Assembly (NCBI RefSeq): GCF_014640155.1
Contig: NZ_BMGK01000005.1
Coordinates: forward strand, 124,001 to 188,000
Length of the DNA: 64,000 nucleotides
Reading direction: 5' to 3'
Source of the DNA: Planktosalinus lacus
GTDB taxonomy: Bacteria; Bacteroidota; Bacteroidia; Flavobacteriales; Flavobacteriaceae
The notes beneath the pieces are model-generated. The model worked only from the letters and a program-made list of their open reading frames with translations. It was not told the DNA's origin and searched no databases. Below, one piece after another: positions 54,214-63,464 of the stretch (position 1 is its first letter; every line of letters begins with the position of its first letter). Both the position numbers and the translations under genes were made by a program.

Positions 54214-54597
54214 ATGTGCTCAGAAAACCTAAATGGAGTTGAGTTTGCTGGACAACTGGCAAATCTTTTTTATGCTATTGCAGCTGCCGATAAACAAATT
54301 TCTGAACAAGAAATTAAAACTAGTTTAGATGCCTTTCAAAATGAATGGAAAAAAGGTGGTTTCACAAAACTGCTAGAGAAAAATTTCAATGCCCTTTTAA
54401 TTTCAAAACCAAATACTGAAACCTGTTTTGAAAGTTTTCAATCTTTTACTCAAAAACACTCTGCATACCTTACAAAGGCACAAAAAATTAAAATCTGGAA
54501 TACAGCTGATGCGATTGCCTCTTCATTTGCAAACAAAAACAAATCAGAGGTAATATTATTGGCAAAATTGAAAAATTTATTAATGGATATTCCTTAA
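54214..54597 (+). CDS. Small helical protein, unknown (TerB-like?)
   Basis: 127 residues, mostly helical. The start LNGVEFAGQLANLFYAIAAADKQISEQEIKTSLDAF resembles the first part of the TerB/co-chaperone-like fold (acidic EF-like AADKQISEQEI), but the family assignment is unsure. No signal peptide. Co-directional with the WG-repeat gene; stop shared with the convergent gene in a TTAA at 54594-54597. Confidence 0.55.
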   Translation: MCSENLNGVEFAGQLANLFYAIAAADKQISEQEIKTSLDAFQNEWKKGGFTKLLEKNFNALLISKPNTETCFESFQSFTQKHSAYLTKAQKIKIWNTADAIASSFANKNKSEVILLAKLKNLLMDIP

Positions 54598-55100
54598 GAA
54601 TTTTCTTTACTAAATCCCACAGTTTTGTTTAAAAGAGGAATGTCTCTTTTGATGATTTTCTTTAAGAAAACATCTAACTTTTCAACAATAAACCCTTCAG
54701 TAATTTCTGTTGGCATGAAAACACCTAAGTCATCAGTATCACTTTCTAAAGGCATAGAGTTTTCTGAAACAGGATAGAGAATCAAAACATTGATATCTCC
54801 ATTGTGCAACTGCGAAAAAACCAATGACCCGCCTTGTAAAAATTGAAAAGTTGGTAATTGATTAGTGAGTTCTAACATATCTGGAGGAAACGAATCAAAA
54901 GTTATGTTTACGGCTTCATTACTGTGAATCCAATTAAGTTCTTGAACCTGCCATCCAATAGCATAGTTATTTTCTGCCTTTTTGAGTACTGAAATAATAA
55001 AGTCTTTAGTGTTGGATTTCCACAAAATTCGTTTTTCAACTATTTTTTTAAGTGAATTTTTATAATCCAGTATTCGTTCTTCTAAATGTTCAATTCTCAT
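54594..55100 (-). CDS. Conserved hypothetical protein
   Basis: 168 residues. Begins with a helical segment (MRIEHLEERILDYKNSLKKIVEKRILW), then a mixed region (YAIGWQVQELNWIHSNEAVNITFDSFPPDM; LVFSQLHNGDINVLILYP) and a charged helical end. No signal, membrane segment or recognisable catalytic motif. It lies 29 bases after the MlaD-like gene on the same strand and may belong to the Mla operon. Confidence 0.55.
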   Translation of the reverse strand: MRIEHLEERILDYKNSLKKIVEKRILWKSNTKDFIISVLKKAENNYAIGWQVQELNWIHSNEAVNITFDSFPPDMLELTNQLPTFQFLQGGSLVFSQLHNGDINVLILYPVSENSMPLESDTDDLGVFMPTEITEGFIVEKLDVFLKKIIKRDIPLLNKTVGFSKENS

Positions 55101-55129
55101 GAGTACTTTTGAGTTTTGTAATTAATTTT

Positions 55130-56107
55130 TTACTCTTCTTTAGCTTGCTCTTTTTCTAATTTTCTAAAATACCTTCTGAATAAAAAATTATGTCTCAGGG
55201 CTTCCATATTTTCATTGAGGCGATCGCTGGCTTGTTCAACATTTTTAAGAGTAGTATCGAGTTTTTTAACAACCAAACTGTCATTCAATACATAATCAAC
55301 TAAACCTTCATTATTTTTTAAATTAACAGAAAAGTCATCGAGGTTTTGAGTGAGTGCTTCAATTTGCTTAGATGACTTTTCTAAATTTTCAAATATAGAC
55401 GCAAGTTGATGAGCTGAAACAGTGTCCTTCAATAACATTCCGGCAACATTTTTTTCGTTAAGATTTACTTCGCCAATTATTTTATTGATATCAGCCATTG
55501 TTCTTTTAGCTGATAGTGTTGTTTGCTTCAGGTTTTCAAGGCTTTCTTTTACTTCAACCACCAATGTTTCATCTTTTATCAAAGCTCCTAGAAGTCCTTT
55601 GCCATCATTAATTGAGCTGGTTATTTTAAGTAAATCTTTTGTGAGTAATGCGGCATTTTCATTGGTGGTATTTAGTGTCGTGAGCATATCTGCAGTAGCA
55701 ATTTTACTGATGGTATTGATAGTGTCACCGGTTTCAATACTTAGGTCAAATGGTTTTTCGTTTGGAATAATATTCACAATCATACTCCCCACAAGTCCAT
55801 CTGAACTAATCGTGGCTAAGGCATTTTTTTTAATAAGGCGCGCATTGTTTTCATTGATTAACAAGTCAACACAAATTGCTGTGTCATTTAATATAGTGAT
55901 GTTTCTTACAGTGCCCACGTTTACACCCGCAAAGCGCACGTTGTTGCCCAGCTGCAGACCATTTACATTTTTAAAAACGGAGCTTATTTTAATAGTGTTT
56001 CCAAACATGTTTTTCTGATTTCCCAGAAAATAAACTGCAGCAACAAAAATGAAAACCCCTGCGATAACAAAGATTCCTAGTCTGATATTTTGAGATTTTG
56101 TGCCCAT
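55130..56107 (-). CDS. MlaD/MCE-domain protein of a lipid ABC transporter
   Basis: 325 residues from ATG 56107 (MGTKSQNIRLGIFVIAGVFIF); the longer frame runs through mlaF and is rejected. One N-terminal membrane segment (about 9-28), the MCE domain (about 38-115: VFKNVNGLQLGNNVRFAGVNVGTVRNI), then a long helical/coiled-coil region. Single-MCE proteins form hexameric rings that move phospholipids between membranes. Third gene of the mlaE-mlaF-mlaD set. Confidence 0.9.
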   Translation of the reverse strand: MGTKSQNIRLGIFVIAGVFIFVAAVYFLGNQKNMFGNTIKISSVFKNVNGLQLGNNVRFAGVNVGTVRNITILNDTAICVDLLINENNARLIKKNALATISSDGLVGSMIVNIIPNEKPFDLSIETGDTINTISKIATADMLTTLNTTNENAALLTKDLLKITSSINDGKGLLGALIKDETLVVEVKESLENLKQTTLSAKRTMADINKIIGEVNLNEKNVAGMLLKDTVSAHQLASIFENLEKSSKQIEALTQNLDDFSVNLKNNEGLVDYVLNDSLVVKKLDTTLKNVEQASDRLNENMEALRHNFLFRRYFRKLEKEQAKEE

Positions 56108-56114
56108 ATTTTTT

Positions 56115-56879
56115 TTATTTAAAGAATGCCTTAATTTTTGTGTCATTTGAATTTGAAAGCTCATTAAACGTACCTTCCGCATAATTGACACCGTCAAGTA
56201 ATAATATAATTCTGTTTGAGACCACCCTGGCGCAATCAACATCATGCGTAATAATGAGTGATGAGGTTTTGTATTTTTCCTGAACGCTGTTCATTAATTC
56301 AATAATTTCTTTAGATGTTATTGGGTCAAGTCCTGTTGTGGGTTCGTCATAAATAATGATTTTTGGTTTTAAAATTAAAGCTCTGGCAAGCGCAATCCTT
56401 CGTTGCATCCCCCCCGAAAGTTCTGCCGGCATTAAATCTACCGTGTGTTTTAAACCAACGCTTTCAAGTGCTTCAAAAACTAACGCTTCCATTTCTTTTG
56501 AACTGAGTTTGCGGGTATGTCTTCTCAGCGGAAATTCTAAATTTTCACGAACAGTCATCGAATCATACAAGGCACTTCCCTGAAATAAAAAACCAATTGA
56601 AGTGCGCAATTCATCCATATCAGATTGACTTAAAGTTGAAATATCATTACCAAGGATTTCAACTTTTCCTTTGTCGGGCTTAAGCAAACCCACCAGACAT
56701 TTTATCAATACAGACTTCCCTGAACCTGAACGACCCATCAAAACCAGGTTTTCTCCATTTTTTAAATCTAGACTAAAACCGTTGAGTACTTTGTTTTCAC
56801 CAAAAGCTTTATACAAGTTTTCAATTTGTAAAACAATGTTGCTCTCAGAATCTCTTGTATTTGAAGTTGTTGTTTTCAT
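56115..56879 (-). CDS. MlaF-like ABC ATPase
   Basis: 254 residues. Walker A GRSGSGKS (about 54-61), signature LSGGMQRRIALARAL, Walker B KIIIYDEPTTGLDP. The GM after LSG and the TTGLDP form are typical of the Mla/Mkl branch. The start is 1 base after the stop of the permease gene. Drives the retrograde lipid transport through MlaE. Confidence 0.92.
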   Translation of the reverse strand: MKTTTSNTRDSESNIVLQIENLYKAFGENKVLNGFSLDLKNGENLVLMGRSGSGKSVLIKCLVGLLKPDKGKVEILGNDISTLSQSDMDELRTSIGFLFQGSALYDSMTVRENLEFPLRRHTRKLSSKEMEALVFEALESVGLKHTVDLMPAELSGGMQRRIALARALILKPKIIIYDEPTTGLDPITSKEIIELMNSVQEKYKTSSLIITHDVDCARVVSNRIILLLDGVNYAEGTFNELSNSNDTKIKAFFK

Positions 56880-57659
56880 TTAATTATAAAATAAATCTGA
56901 AACAAAAACAGCGACAAAATCTATAACAAACAGCAGCATTGAAGTATATACCACTGCCGAGTTTGAAGCTTTCCCAACGCCGGCTGTTCCTTTTTTACTA
57001 TTATACCCTTTAAAACACCCCACTAATCCAATAGCAAAACCAAAGAAAAACGTTTTAATTGTTGCAGGAATTAAATCACTAAACTTCAAGGCTTCAAAAA
57101 CCTGAGTAAAATACAACTGATAAGAAACATCATCTTTTATATTTTCAATCAATGCAGAGCCAATCAAAGCAATAAAATCTCCAAAAATGACCAATAAAGG
57201 AATCATTAAAGTAGTTGCGGCAATTCTCGTGACCACCAGAAACTTAAACGGGTTGGTCCCTGAAACTTCCATTGCGTCAATTTGTTCTGTAACCTTCATT
57301 GAGCCTAGCTCAGCACCAATGCTTGAGCCAATTCTTCCTGCACAAATAAGAGCAATGATAACAGGGCCAATTTCTCTCACAATTGAAATACTAATCATTG
57401 AAGGCATCCAGGCAGCTGCTCCAAATTCTTCCAAAGTTGGCCTTGTTTGTAAAGTAAAAACCACTCCCAAAATAAAACCGGTTACGGCAACAAGAAAAAA
57501 CGACTTGTTTCCCATAAAAAAACATTGTTTCAACAACTCCCTAAATTCAAATGGAGGTGAGACCGCTTCTTTAAAAAAACGCATTGCAAAACGTGTCATT
57601 TCACCGATTTCTTCAAAAAAGGAAGTGATTTTATTGTAAAAAGAGGTGCTTTCTGCCAT
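56880..57659 (-). CDS. MlaE-like lipid ABC permease
   Basis: 259 residues, about five membrane helices. Family blocks QTRPTLEEFGAAAWMPSMISISIVREIGPVIIALICAGRIGSSIGAELGSMKVTEQIDAMEVSG and ATTLMIPLLVIFGD are the MlaE core (REIGPV, GRIGSSIGAELG). First gene of the mlaEFD unit, starting at 57659; divergent from pyrD. Confidence 0.93.
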   Translation of the reverse strand: MAESTSFYNKITSFFEEIGEMTRFAMRFFKEAVSPPFEFRELLKQCFFMGNKSFFLVAVTGFILGVVFTLQTRPTLEEFGAAAWMPSMISISIVREIGPVIIALICAGRIGSSIGAELGSMKVTEQIDAMEVSGTNPFKFLVVTRIAATTLMIPLLVIFGDFIALIGSALIENIKDDVSYQLYFTQVFEALKFSDLIPATIKTFFFGFAIGLVGCFKGYNSKKGTAGVGKASNSAVVYTSMLLFVIDFVAVFVSDLFYN

Positions 57660-57778
57660 TTGCTTTTATCTAACCTACTCAAAGTTAATAAAAATATGGT
57701 TAGTTAAAATGATAACTGTCACGATTCAAAGCTAAATTACTTTTATAGACCCAAACCATTTTGTTCAGGCGAATTCAC

Positions 57779-57786
57779 TATTTTTG
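57779..57786 (+). promoter_or_regulatory. Predicted -7 element for pyrD
   Basis: TATTTTTG, a full TAnnTTTG match, 18 bases before ATG 57805; TTTTG (about 57760-57764) could serve as -33. The in-frame TTG at 57784 lies inside this element and so is not the start. Confidence 0.6.
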
Positions 57787-57804
57787 CCCTTTCAAAGCTT
57801 TACT

Positions 57805-58821
57805 ATGTATAAATCCCTCATCCGCCCGATACTTTTTTTATTTGATCCCGAAATGGTACATCATTTTACGTTTAAAATGATCCGGTTTTTAAGTGCTTTG
57901 GGATTTTCGGGCTTGTTTAAAAGGTTGTATGCTGTAACCGAAAAATCACTGGAACGCCGTGTATTTGGACTAACTTTTAAAAACCCGGTTGGATTGGCAG
58001 CAGGTTTTGATAAAGATGCAAAACTCTTTAATGAATTGTCAAATTTTGGTTTTGGGTTTATAGAAATAGGTACATTGACTCCAAAACCACAAAAAGGGAA
58101 TCCCAAAAAAAGACTATTTCGACTCAAAGAAGACCAGGCCATAATCAACCGAATGGGTTTCAATAATGGGGGAGTGGTTGAAGCGGTTGCAAGGTTAAAA
58201 GAGAATAAGAATATATTGATAGGGGGAAACATTGGGAAAAACAAAGAAACTCCTAACGAACAAGCTGCTGAGGATTATCTGATTTGCTTCAATACATTGT
58301 ATGAATATGTAGATTACTTCGTTGTAAATGTTTCGTCGCCCAATACCCCTAATCTAAGAGAACTTCAGGATAAAAAACCACTCACAGCATTACTTCAAAG
58401 GCTTCAGGATGAAAATAAAACCAAACCCAAAGTAAAACCAATTTTACTTAAAATTGCACCCGATTTAACAAATGAGCAATTACAGGATATTATTGACATT
58501 ATTAAAAAAACTGAAATTGCTGGTGTTATTGCAACAAATACAACACTTTCAAGACAAAATTTACATTCTGCCAATAAAACTGAAACAGGCGGTTTGAGTG
58601 GAAAACCACTATCAAAACGTTCAACTGAAATCATTCGGTTTTTACATCAAGAGAGTAAGGGTGCTTTTCCAATAATTGGTGTGGGTGGTATACACAGTGT
58701 TAAAGATGCTCTGGAAAAACTGGAAGCAGGTGCGACTTTAATTCAACTCTATACCGGATTTATTTATGAGGGCCCCAAACTGATTAAAGACATTAATAAA
58801 GCGCTTATAAAATCCAAATAA
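57805..58821 (+). CDS. pyrD: Dihydroorotate dehydrogenase (quinone)
   Basis: 338 residues from ATG 57805 ([16 protein letters not shown]). Class 2 enzyme: N-terminal membrane-associating helices (about 1-45), [34 protein letters not shown], and the catalytic region [16 protein letters not shown], with the serine base of class 2 enzymes, then GGLSGKPL and GVGGI. It oxidises dihydroorotate and passes electrons to menaquinone, made by the Men enzymes encoded nearby. Next gene follows after 9 bases. Confidence 0.95.
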   Translation: MYKSLIRPILFLFDPEMVHHFTFKMIRFLSALGFSGLFKRLYAVTEKSLERRVFGLTFKNPVGLAAGFDKDAKLFNELSNFGFGFIEIGTLTPKPQKGNPKKRLFRLKEDQAIINRMGFNNGGVVEAVARLKENKNILIGGNIGKNKETPNEQAAEDYLICFNTLYEYVDYFVVNVSSPNTPNLRELQDKKPLTALLQRLQDENKTKPKVKPILLKIAPDLTNEQLQDIIDIIKKTEIAGVIATNTTLSRQNLHSANKTETGGLSGKPLSKRSTEIIRFLHQESKGAFPIIGVGGIHSVKDALEKLEAGATLIQLYTGFIYEGPKLIKDINKALIKSK

Positions 58822-58830
58822 ATAGCATTT

Positions 58831-59448
58831 ATGGTTGAATTGCTTTTATCATTTAGTATCGCAACCATGGCACTGGCAATTTCTCCCGGTCCCGACAACA
58901 TTTTTGTGCTAACACAAAGCATTTCAAATGGAAGCAGCTATGGTATTGCGACCACCGCAGGTTTGATTTCTGGTTGCATCGTTCACACTACATTGGTAGC
59001 TTTTGGAATTTCAGCCATTTTGATGGCATCAGAAGTTGTTTTTCTTATGATAAAATTCGCAGGTGCTGTGTATTTATTATATCTGGCATTTCAAGTGTAC
59101 AAATCGGGAAATACCCTGATGATTACTTCATCAGATTCAGCAAAAAAATCACATTATCAATTGTTTAAACAAGGGGTGATTATGAATATTCTAAACCCCA
59201 AAGTAACAATTTTTTTTATGGCATTTTTTCCTGCTTTTTTATGGGATGCTTCTGGAAACACAATAGTCCAGTTTTATATTTTGGGTGTTGTTTTTATGAT
59301 TATTTCGTTTATAATATTCTCTTCTATTGCGTTGCTTTCCGGGCAGATATCGAGGTTCATTCAACAGCAAAAAAATGCTGGAAAATTCCTGAAATGGTTG
59401 CAAATTATAGTTTTTACAGGAATTGCTGTTTTTCTGTTTCTTCCATAA
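58831..59448 (+). CDS. LysE family exporter
   Basis: 205 residues, six membrane helices. The LysE signature SPGPDNIFVLTQSISNGSSYGIATTAGLISG lies at the start and FKQGVIMNILNPKVTIFFMAFFPAF in the middle. These carriers export amino acids or homoserine lactone-like compounds; substrate unknown. 9 bases after pyrD. Confidence 0.9.
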   Translation: MVELLLSFSIATMALAISPGPDNIFVLTQSISNGSSYGIATTAGLISGCIVHTTLVAFGISAILMASEVVFLMIKFAGAVYLLYLAFQVYKSGNTLMITSSDSAKKSHYQLFKQGVIMNILNPKVTIFFMAFFPAFLWDASGNTIVQFYILGVVFMIISFIIFSSIALLSGQISRFIQQQKNAGKFLKWLQIIVFTGIAVFLFLP

Positions 59449-59495
59449 AATAAATTGTATTTTTACATTCCAAATCACAGTTGTGAAATGCGTTT

Positions 59496-60362
59496 ATGAG
59501 TCAGAAAATTAAAATAATTGAATGTCCGCGCGATGCTATGCAAGGCATCAAAGATTTTATTCCAACCGAAAAAAAAATTCAATACATTCAGTCATTATTG
59601 CGTTGCGGGTTTGATACCATAGATTTTGGAAGTTTTGTTTCGCCTAAAGCCATACCGCAAATGGTTGACTCTGCAGAAGTATTATCACAACTCGATTTAT
59701 CCAAAACACAAAGTAAATTGCTTGCAATTGTTGCAAACATTCGTGGTGCAGAAGATGCTTCCATACACCCCGAGATTGATTACCTGGGGTACCCTTTTTC
59801 TATTTCTGAAAACTTTCAGATGCGAAACACCCACAAAACCATTGCAGAATCAATGGTTACTTTACAGGAAATATTAAATATTGCCAATAAAAAGAACAAA
59901 GAAGTGGTAGCTTATTTGTCAATGGGCTTTGGAAACCCTTATGGAGACCCCTGGAACGTTGAAATTGTAGGTGAGTGGACTGAAAAACTGGCTTCAATGG
60001 GTATTAAAATACTTTCTTTAAGTGATACAGTAGGTTCTTCAACACCTGACATCATCAGTTACTTATTTTCTCATTTAATACCGAAATTTCCTCAAATAGA
60101 ATTTGGGGCTCATTTGCATACAACACCCGGTTCTTGGCACGAAAAAGTAGATGCCGCATACAATGCAGGGTGTTTTCGATTTGACGGAGCTATACAGGGA
60201 TTTGGTGGTTGTCCCATGGCAAAAGATGAACTAACCGGAAATATGCCCACCGAAAAATTGCTATCCTATTTTACTGCCGCAAAAGCGGATACAAACGTAT
60301 CGTGGATGTCTTTTGAAAGTGCCCACAATGAAGCCACTAAGATCTTCACAAAATACCATTAA
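59496..60362 (+). CDS. Hydroxymethylglutaryl-CoA lyase
   Basis: 288 residues, HMGL/DRE-TIM family. ECPRDAMQGI with the catalytic arginine and metal aspartate near the N-terminus, FGSFVSPKAIPQMVDS, and the C-terminal catalytic GGCPMAKDELTGNMPTE with the active-site cysteine. It splits HMG-CoA into acetyl-CoA and acetoacetate, the end of leucine breakdown, which fits ilvE and the carboxylase at the window start. Ends one base before the nucleotidase start. Confidence 0.92.
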   Translation: MSQKIKIIECPRDAMQGIKDFIPTEKKIQYIQSLLRCGFDTIDFGSFVSPKAIPQMVDSAEVLSQLDLSKTQSKLLAIVANIRGAEDASIHPEIDYLGYPFSISENFQMRNTHKTIAESMVTLQEILNIANKKNKEVVAYLSMGFGNPYGDPWNVEIVGEWTEKLASMGIKILSLSDTVGSSTPDIISYLFSHLIPKFPQIEFGAHLHTTPGSWHEKVDAAYNAGCFRFDGAIQGFGGCPMAKDELTGNMPTEKLLSYFTAAKADTNVSWMSFESAHNEATKIFTKYH

Positions 60363-60363
60363 A

Positions 60364-61899
60364 ATGAAAAAGTATCTATTACTATTTGCAGTCATTGCCT
60401 TGCTTTTTAATTCTTGTAAGCCAAAAGAAGCTGTAACTCAAAGCAAGACAGATGACGGAATCATCACATTTAAATTTATTCAACTCAATGATGTGTATGA
60501 AATTGCACCACTCAGTGGTGGGCTATATGGAGGAATGGCGCGAGTTGCACATATAGTAGACTCTATAAAGTTGCAGCAACCCAACAGCTTTTTGGTTTTG
60601 GCCGGCGATTTTTTAAGTCCTTCTCTCATTGGAACAATGCGCCACGAAGGTGAACGTATAATGGGAAAACAGATGATAGACGTAATGAATGCCATGCAAT
60701 TTGACCTGGTGACCGTTGGAAATCACGAATTTGATCTGAAAGAAAATGAATTTCAACAAAGGCTCAATGAATCTAACTTCCAATGGATTGCCTCAAATGC
60801 AAAGCATGCTTTAGAACAAGACACAGTTCCATTTTCGATTCGTAGAAATGGTCGAACTGAATCAATACAGGAAACCTATTCTCTTTTAATTTCTGATGAA
60901 GATGGTACAGAAGCAATTTTAGGATTTTTTGGTGTTACTCTTGATTCAAATCCACAGCCCTATGTAGCTTACGAAGACTATATCTCAGCAACCCAAAGAG
61001 TACTGCCTCAATTGAAAGAAAACACCGATATTATTATTGGATTAACGCACTTGAGTCTTTCGCAAGATAAAAAACTGGCCAATACATTTTCAGAAATTTC
61101 ACTTATTATGGGGGGGCATGAACATCACAGTATGCTGCTGGATGCTGGAAATGCAAAAATTGCCAAAGCCGATGCCAATGCAAAAACCATCTATATTCAT
61201 ACCCTCACTTATGATAAAAATCAAAAGCGATTGGTAATCGATTCAAAACTGGTGCCTGTTGACAACAAAGTGCCTTCACAACACCTTGTAGATGAGATTG
61301 TACAAGATTGGAATGTGATATTGGAAAATGAAATCAAAAAAGTGGTAGATGATCCTTATAAACAAATTTATGTGGCAAAAGTTCCCTTAGATGGTACAGA
61401 CAGTGCCAGTAGGGGGATACAAACAAATCTGGGAGCAATTATTGCTGAATCTATGGCTGCTTCATACGAATATGAAGTAGATGGCGCTCTTGTCAATGGA
61501 GGTTCAATCAGGGTTGATGATGTACTTGAAAATGAGGTCACAGCTGTTGATATTTTCAGGGTTTTGCCTTTCGGCGGAAGCGTTTTGAAGGTGAAATTAG
61601 AAGGAAGTTTATTAAATGAAGTATTGAACTACGGAAAAAGTGCCCGAGGAACCGGTGCCTATTTACAACGCTTCAACTTTTCACAAAATGAAAATGGAGA
61701 TTGGCTCATTGGTGGAAAAGAAATAGATATTCAAAAAAACTATACAATTGCATTTAGTGACTTTTTATTAAGAGGACTGGACATCCCTTTTTTAACTCCT
61801 GAAAATGAAAGAGTCCTTGAAGTATACTCACCTGAAGAATCTGAAAAAGCAGCAGATATTAGAAAAGCGGTTATACTGTTTTTAAGTCAACTAAAGTAA
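60364..61899 (+). CDS. 5'-nucleotidase/UDP-sugar hydrolase-like lipoprotein
   Basis: 511 residues from ATG 60364; the in-frame start at 60313 runs through the HMG-CoA lyase gene and is rejected. Lipobox LFNSC (cysteine 18). Metallophosphoesterase part (about 35-290) with QLNDVYEIAPLSGG, LAGDFLSPS, VGNHEFD and MGGHEHHS, then the 5'-nucleotidase C-terminal domain (about 340-480: GIQTNLGAIIAESMAAS, DGALVNGGSIRVDD). The first metal motif is NDVYE instead of NDxH, known for a subset. Likely periplasmic; hydrolyses nucleotides. Confidence 0.88.
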   Translation: MKKYLLLFAVIALLFNSCKPKEAVTQSKTDDGIITFKFIQLNDVYEIAPLSGGLYGGMARVAHIVDSIKLQQPNSFLVLAGDFLSPSLIGTMRHEGERIMGKQMIDVMNAMQFDLVTVGNHEFDLKENEFQQRLNESNFQWIASNAKHALEQDTVPFSIRRNGRTESIQETYSLLISDEDGTEAILGFFGVTLDSNPQPYVAYEDYISATQRVLPQLKENTDIIIGLTHLSLSQDKKLANTFSEISLIMGGHEHHSMLLDAGNAKIAKADANAKTIYIHTLTYDKNQKRLVIDSKLVPVDNKVPSQHLVDEIVQDWNVILENEIKKVVDDPYKQIYVAKVPLDGTDSASRGIQTNLGAIIAESMAASYEYEVDGALVNGGSIRVDDVLENEVTAVDIFRVLPFGGSVLKVKLEGSLLNEVLNYGKSARGTGAYLQRFNFSQNENGDWLIGGKEIDIQKNYTIAFSDFLLRGLDIPFLTPENERVLEVYSPEESEKAADIRKAVILFLSQLK

Positions 61900-62229
61900 A
61901 TCTTTTATCTTTTCAGGAGGGCGTCCTACAACAGCTTTATTTCCTTTTATGACGATAGACCGTTCAATGAGTTTTGGATAAGTAGTCATGGCCTCAATAA
62001 TTTCTTTATCAGAGAGATCTTTTCCTTTAAAGTTTTCTTTCCAGTCTTTTTCACCTTTTCTTACCAAATCAATAGGAGCAATGCCTAATTTTTGAATAAT
62101 AGATTTCAATTCATCATATGAAGGAGTGTTTTCAAGGTATAAAACAACCTCAAAATCTTGCTTTGAACCTTCCAATATTTGAAGCCCTTCTCTTGATTTT
62201 CTGCAACGTGGATTGTGATAAATTTTCAT
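61891..62229 (-). CDS. ArsC/Spx-type arsenate reductase-like protein
   Basis: 112 residues, thioredoxin-like fold. Active site NPRCRKSREGL with cysteine 9, ENTPSYDELKSIIQKLGI, LVRKGEKDWKE, and the C-terminal ERSIVIKGNKAVVGRPPEKI with the family arginines. It matches the glutaredoxin-coupled ArsC/YfgD family; no ars operon (regulator, pump) is present, so arsenate as the natural substrate is not assured. Overlaps the convergent nucleotidase by 9 bases. Confidence 0.85.
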   Translation of the reverse strand: MKIYHNPRCRKSREGLQILEGSKQDFEVVLYLENTPSYDELKSIIQKLGIAPIDLVRKGEKDWKENFKGKDLSDKEIIEAMTTYPKLIERSIVIKGNKAVVGRPPEKIKDLL

Positions 62230-62275
62230 AATACAACAATTTTTATAGGCATCATTTTATTAAAAAAATATTGTT

Positions 62276-63383
62276 TTAAAAGCCTTGTTCTTCTTCTTTT
62301 TGACCGGTGGACATTAAATAGGATTTTAAAAAGCTGTCAATATCACCATTCAAGATAGCATCTGTATTACCGCTTTCGTGGCCTGTGCGTACATCTTTCA
62401 CCAATTTGTAGGGATGAAGTACGTAGTTTCTGATTTGTGAACCCCATTCTATTTTCTTCTTGGCAGCTTCAATATCCTCACGTTGTTCCATTTGTTTTTG
62501 AAGTTCAATCTCATACAATTGAGATTTTAGCATTTGCATTGCTCGGTTGCGATTGTCGTGTTGTGATCGTGTTTCTGAACAACTAATCTGAATTCCGGTG
62601 GGTTTATGGGTTAATTGAACTTTGGTTTCTACTTTATTTACATTTTGACCACCGGCACCACTAGAGCGCGCGGTGATTATTTCAATATCAGCGGGATTAA
62701 TTTCGATTTCGATTGTATCATCTACCAAAGGGTATACATACACAGAAGCAAAGGAGGTGTGGCGCTTTGCATTGCTGTCAAAAGGAGAGATGCGCACCAG
62801 GCGATGTACTCCGTTTTCTCCTTTAAGCCAGCCAAAAGCAAAGTCCCCTTCAATTTCAAGAGTAACTGTTTTGATGCCCGCAACATCACCATCCTGATAA
62901 TTGAGTTCTTTTACCTTGAAATTGTTTTTTTCTGCCCACATCATATACATGCGCATCAGCATTGCAGCCCAGTCACAACTTTCGGTTCCACCTGCACCGG
63001 CAGTAATTTGAAGAACAGCACTCAAACTATCGCCTTCTTCAGAAAGCATGTTTCTAAACTCTAAATCTTCAATTGCCTGAAGCGCTTTATCATAAGCCTT
63101 TTGAGCTTCAGTTTCGGTAGCTTCATCTTCTTTGAAAAACTCAAAGAGAACTGCCGTATCTTCTACTAATGTAGCTGCTTTTTTGTAATCTGAAACCCAT
63201 TTTTTTTTCACTCGCAGTACTTTCATAAAAGTTTCTGCTTCACGGGCATTATCCCAAAAGCTAGGATCAAAGGTTTTTTCTTCCTCGTTGGAAATTTCTA
63301 TTTCTTTGGCATCTATGTCAAAGATACCTCCTCAACGCGTTAATGCGCTTTTGGAGCTCTTTGATGTGATCACTTTGAAGCAT
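62276..63383 (-). CDS. prfB: Peptide chain release factor 2 with programmed +1 frameshift
   Basis: Encoded as two segments: 63383-63321 (21 codons, [21 protein letters not shown]) followed by in-frame TGA at 63320-63318, then +1 to the frame 63319-62276, giving 368 residues, the normal RF2 length. The zero-frame continues [32 protein letters not shown]2 identity is shown by the SPF stop-reading motif ([14 protein letters not shown]) and GGQ ([10 protein letters not shown]). RF2 ends translation at UAA and UGA and limits its own level through this shift. A start at the internal ATG 63226 would drop about 50 residues and is not used. Confidence 0.95.
63317..63332 (-). promoter_or_regulatory. 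prfB +1 frameshift site
   Basis: On the minus strand: AGG AGG TAT CTT TGA C. The Shine-Dalgarno-like AGGAGG (63332-63327) sits 3 bases before the slippery CTT, and TGA C is the weak stop context; the peptidyl-tRNA shifts from CUU to UUU. This equals the E. coli element AGGGGG TAT CTT TGAC except for one base. It is the clearest Shine-Dalgarno motif in the window. Confidence 0.93.
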
Positions 63384-63464
63384 AATCAATATTTTTAACA
63401 AAAATAGATTTTTTAAAATGTGTAGCGCAAGTATTTTATTTAAATTTATGGGAAAATTCAGTTT

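Noticed and set aside
56108-56245. N-terminal extension of the MlaD-like gene
   Set aside because: It overlaps the mlaF coding region in another frame; MGTKSQNIRLG at 56107 starts the normal membrane anchor.
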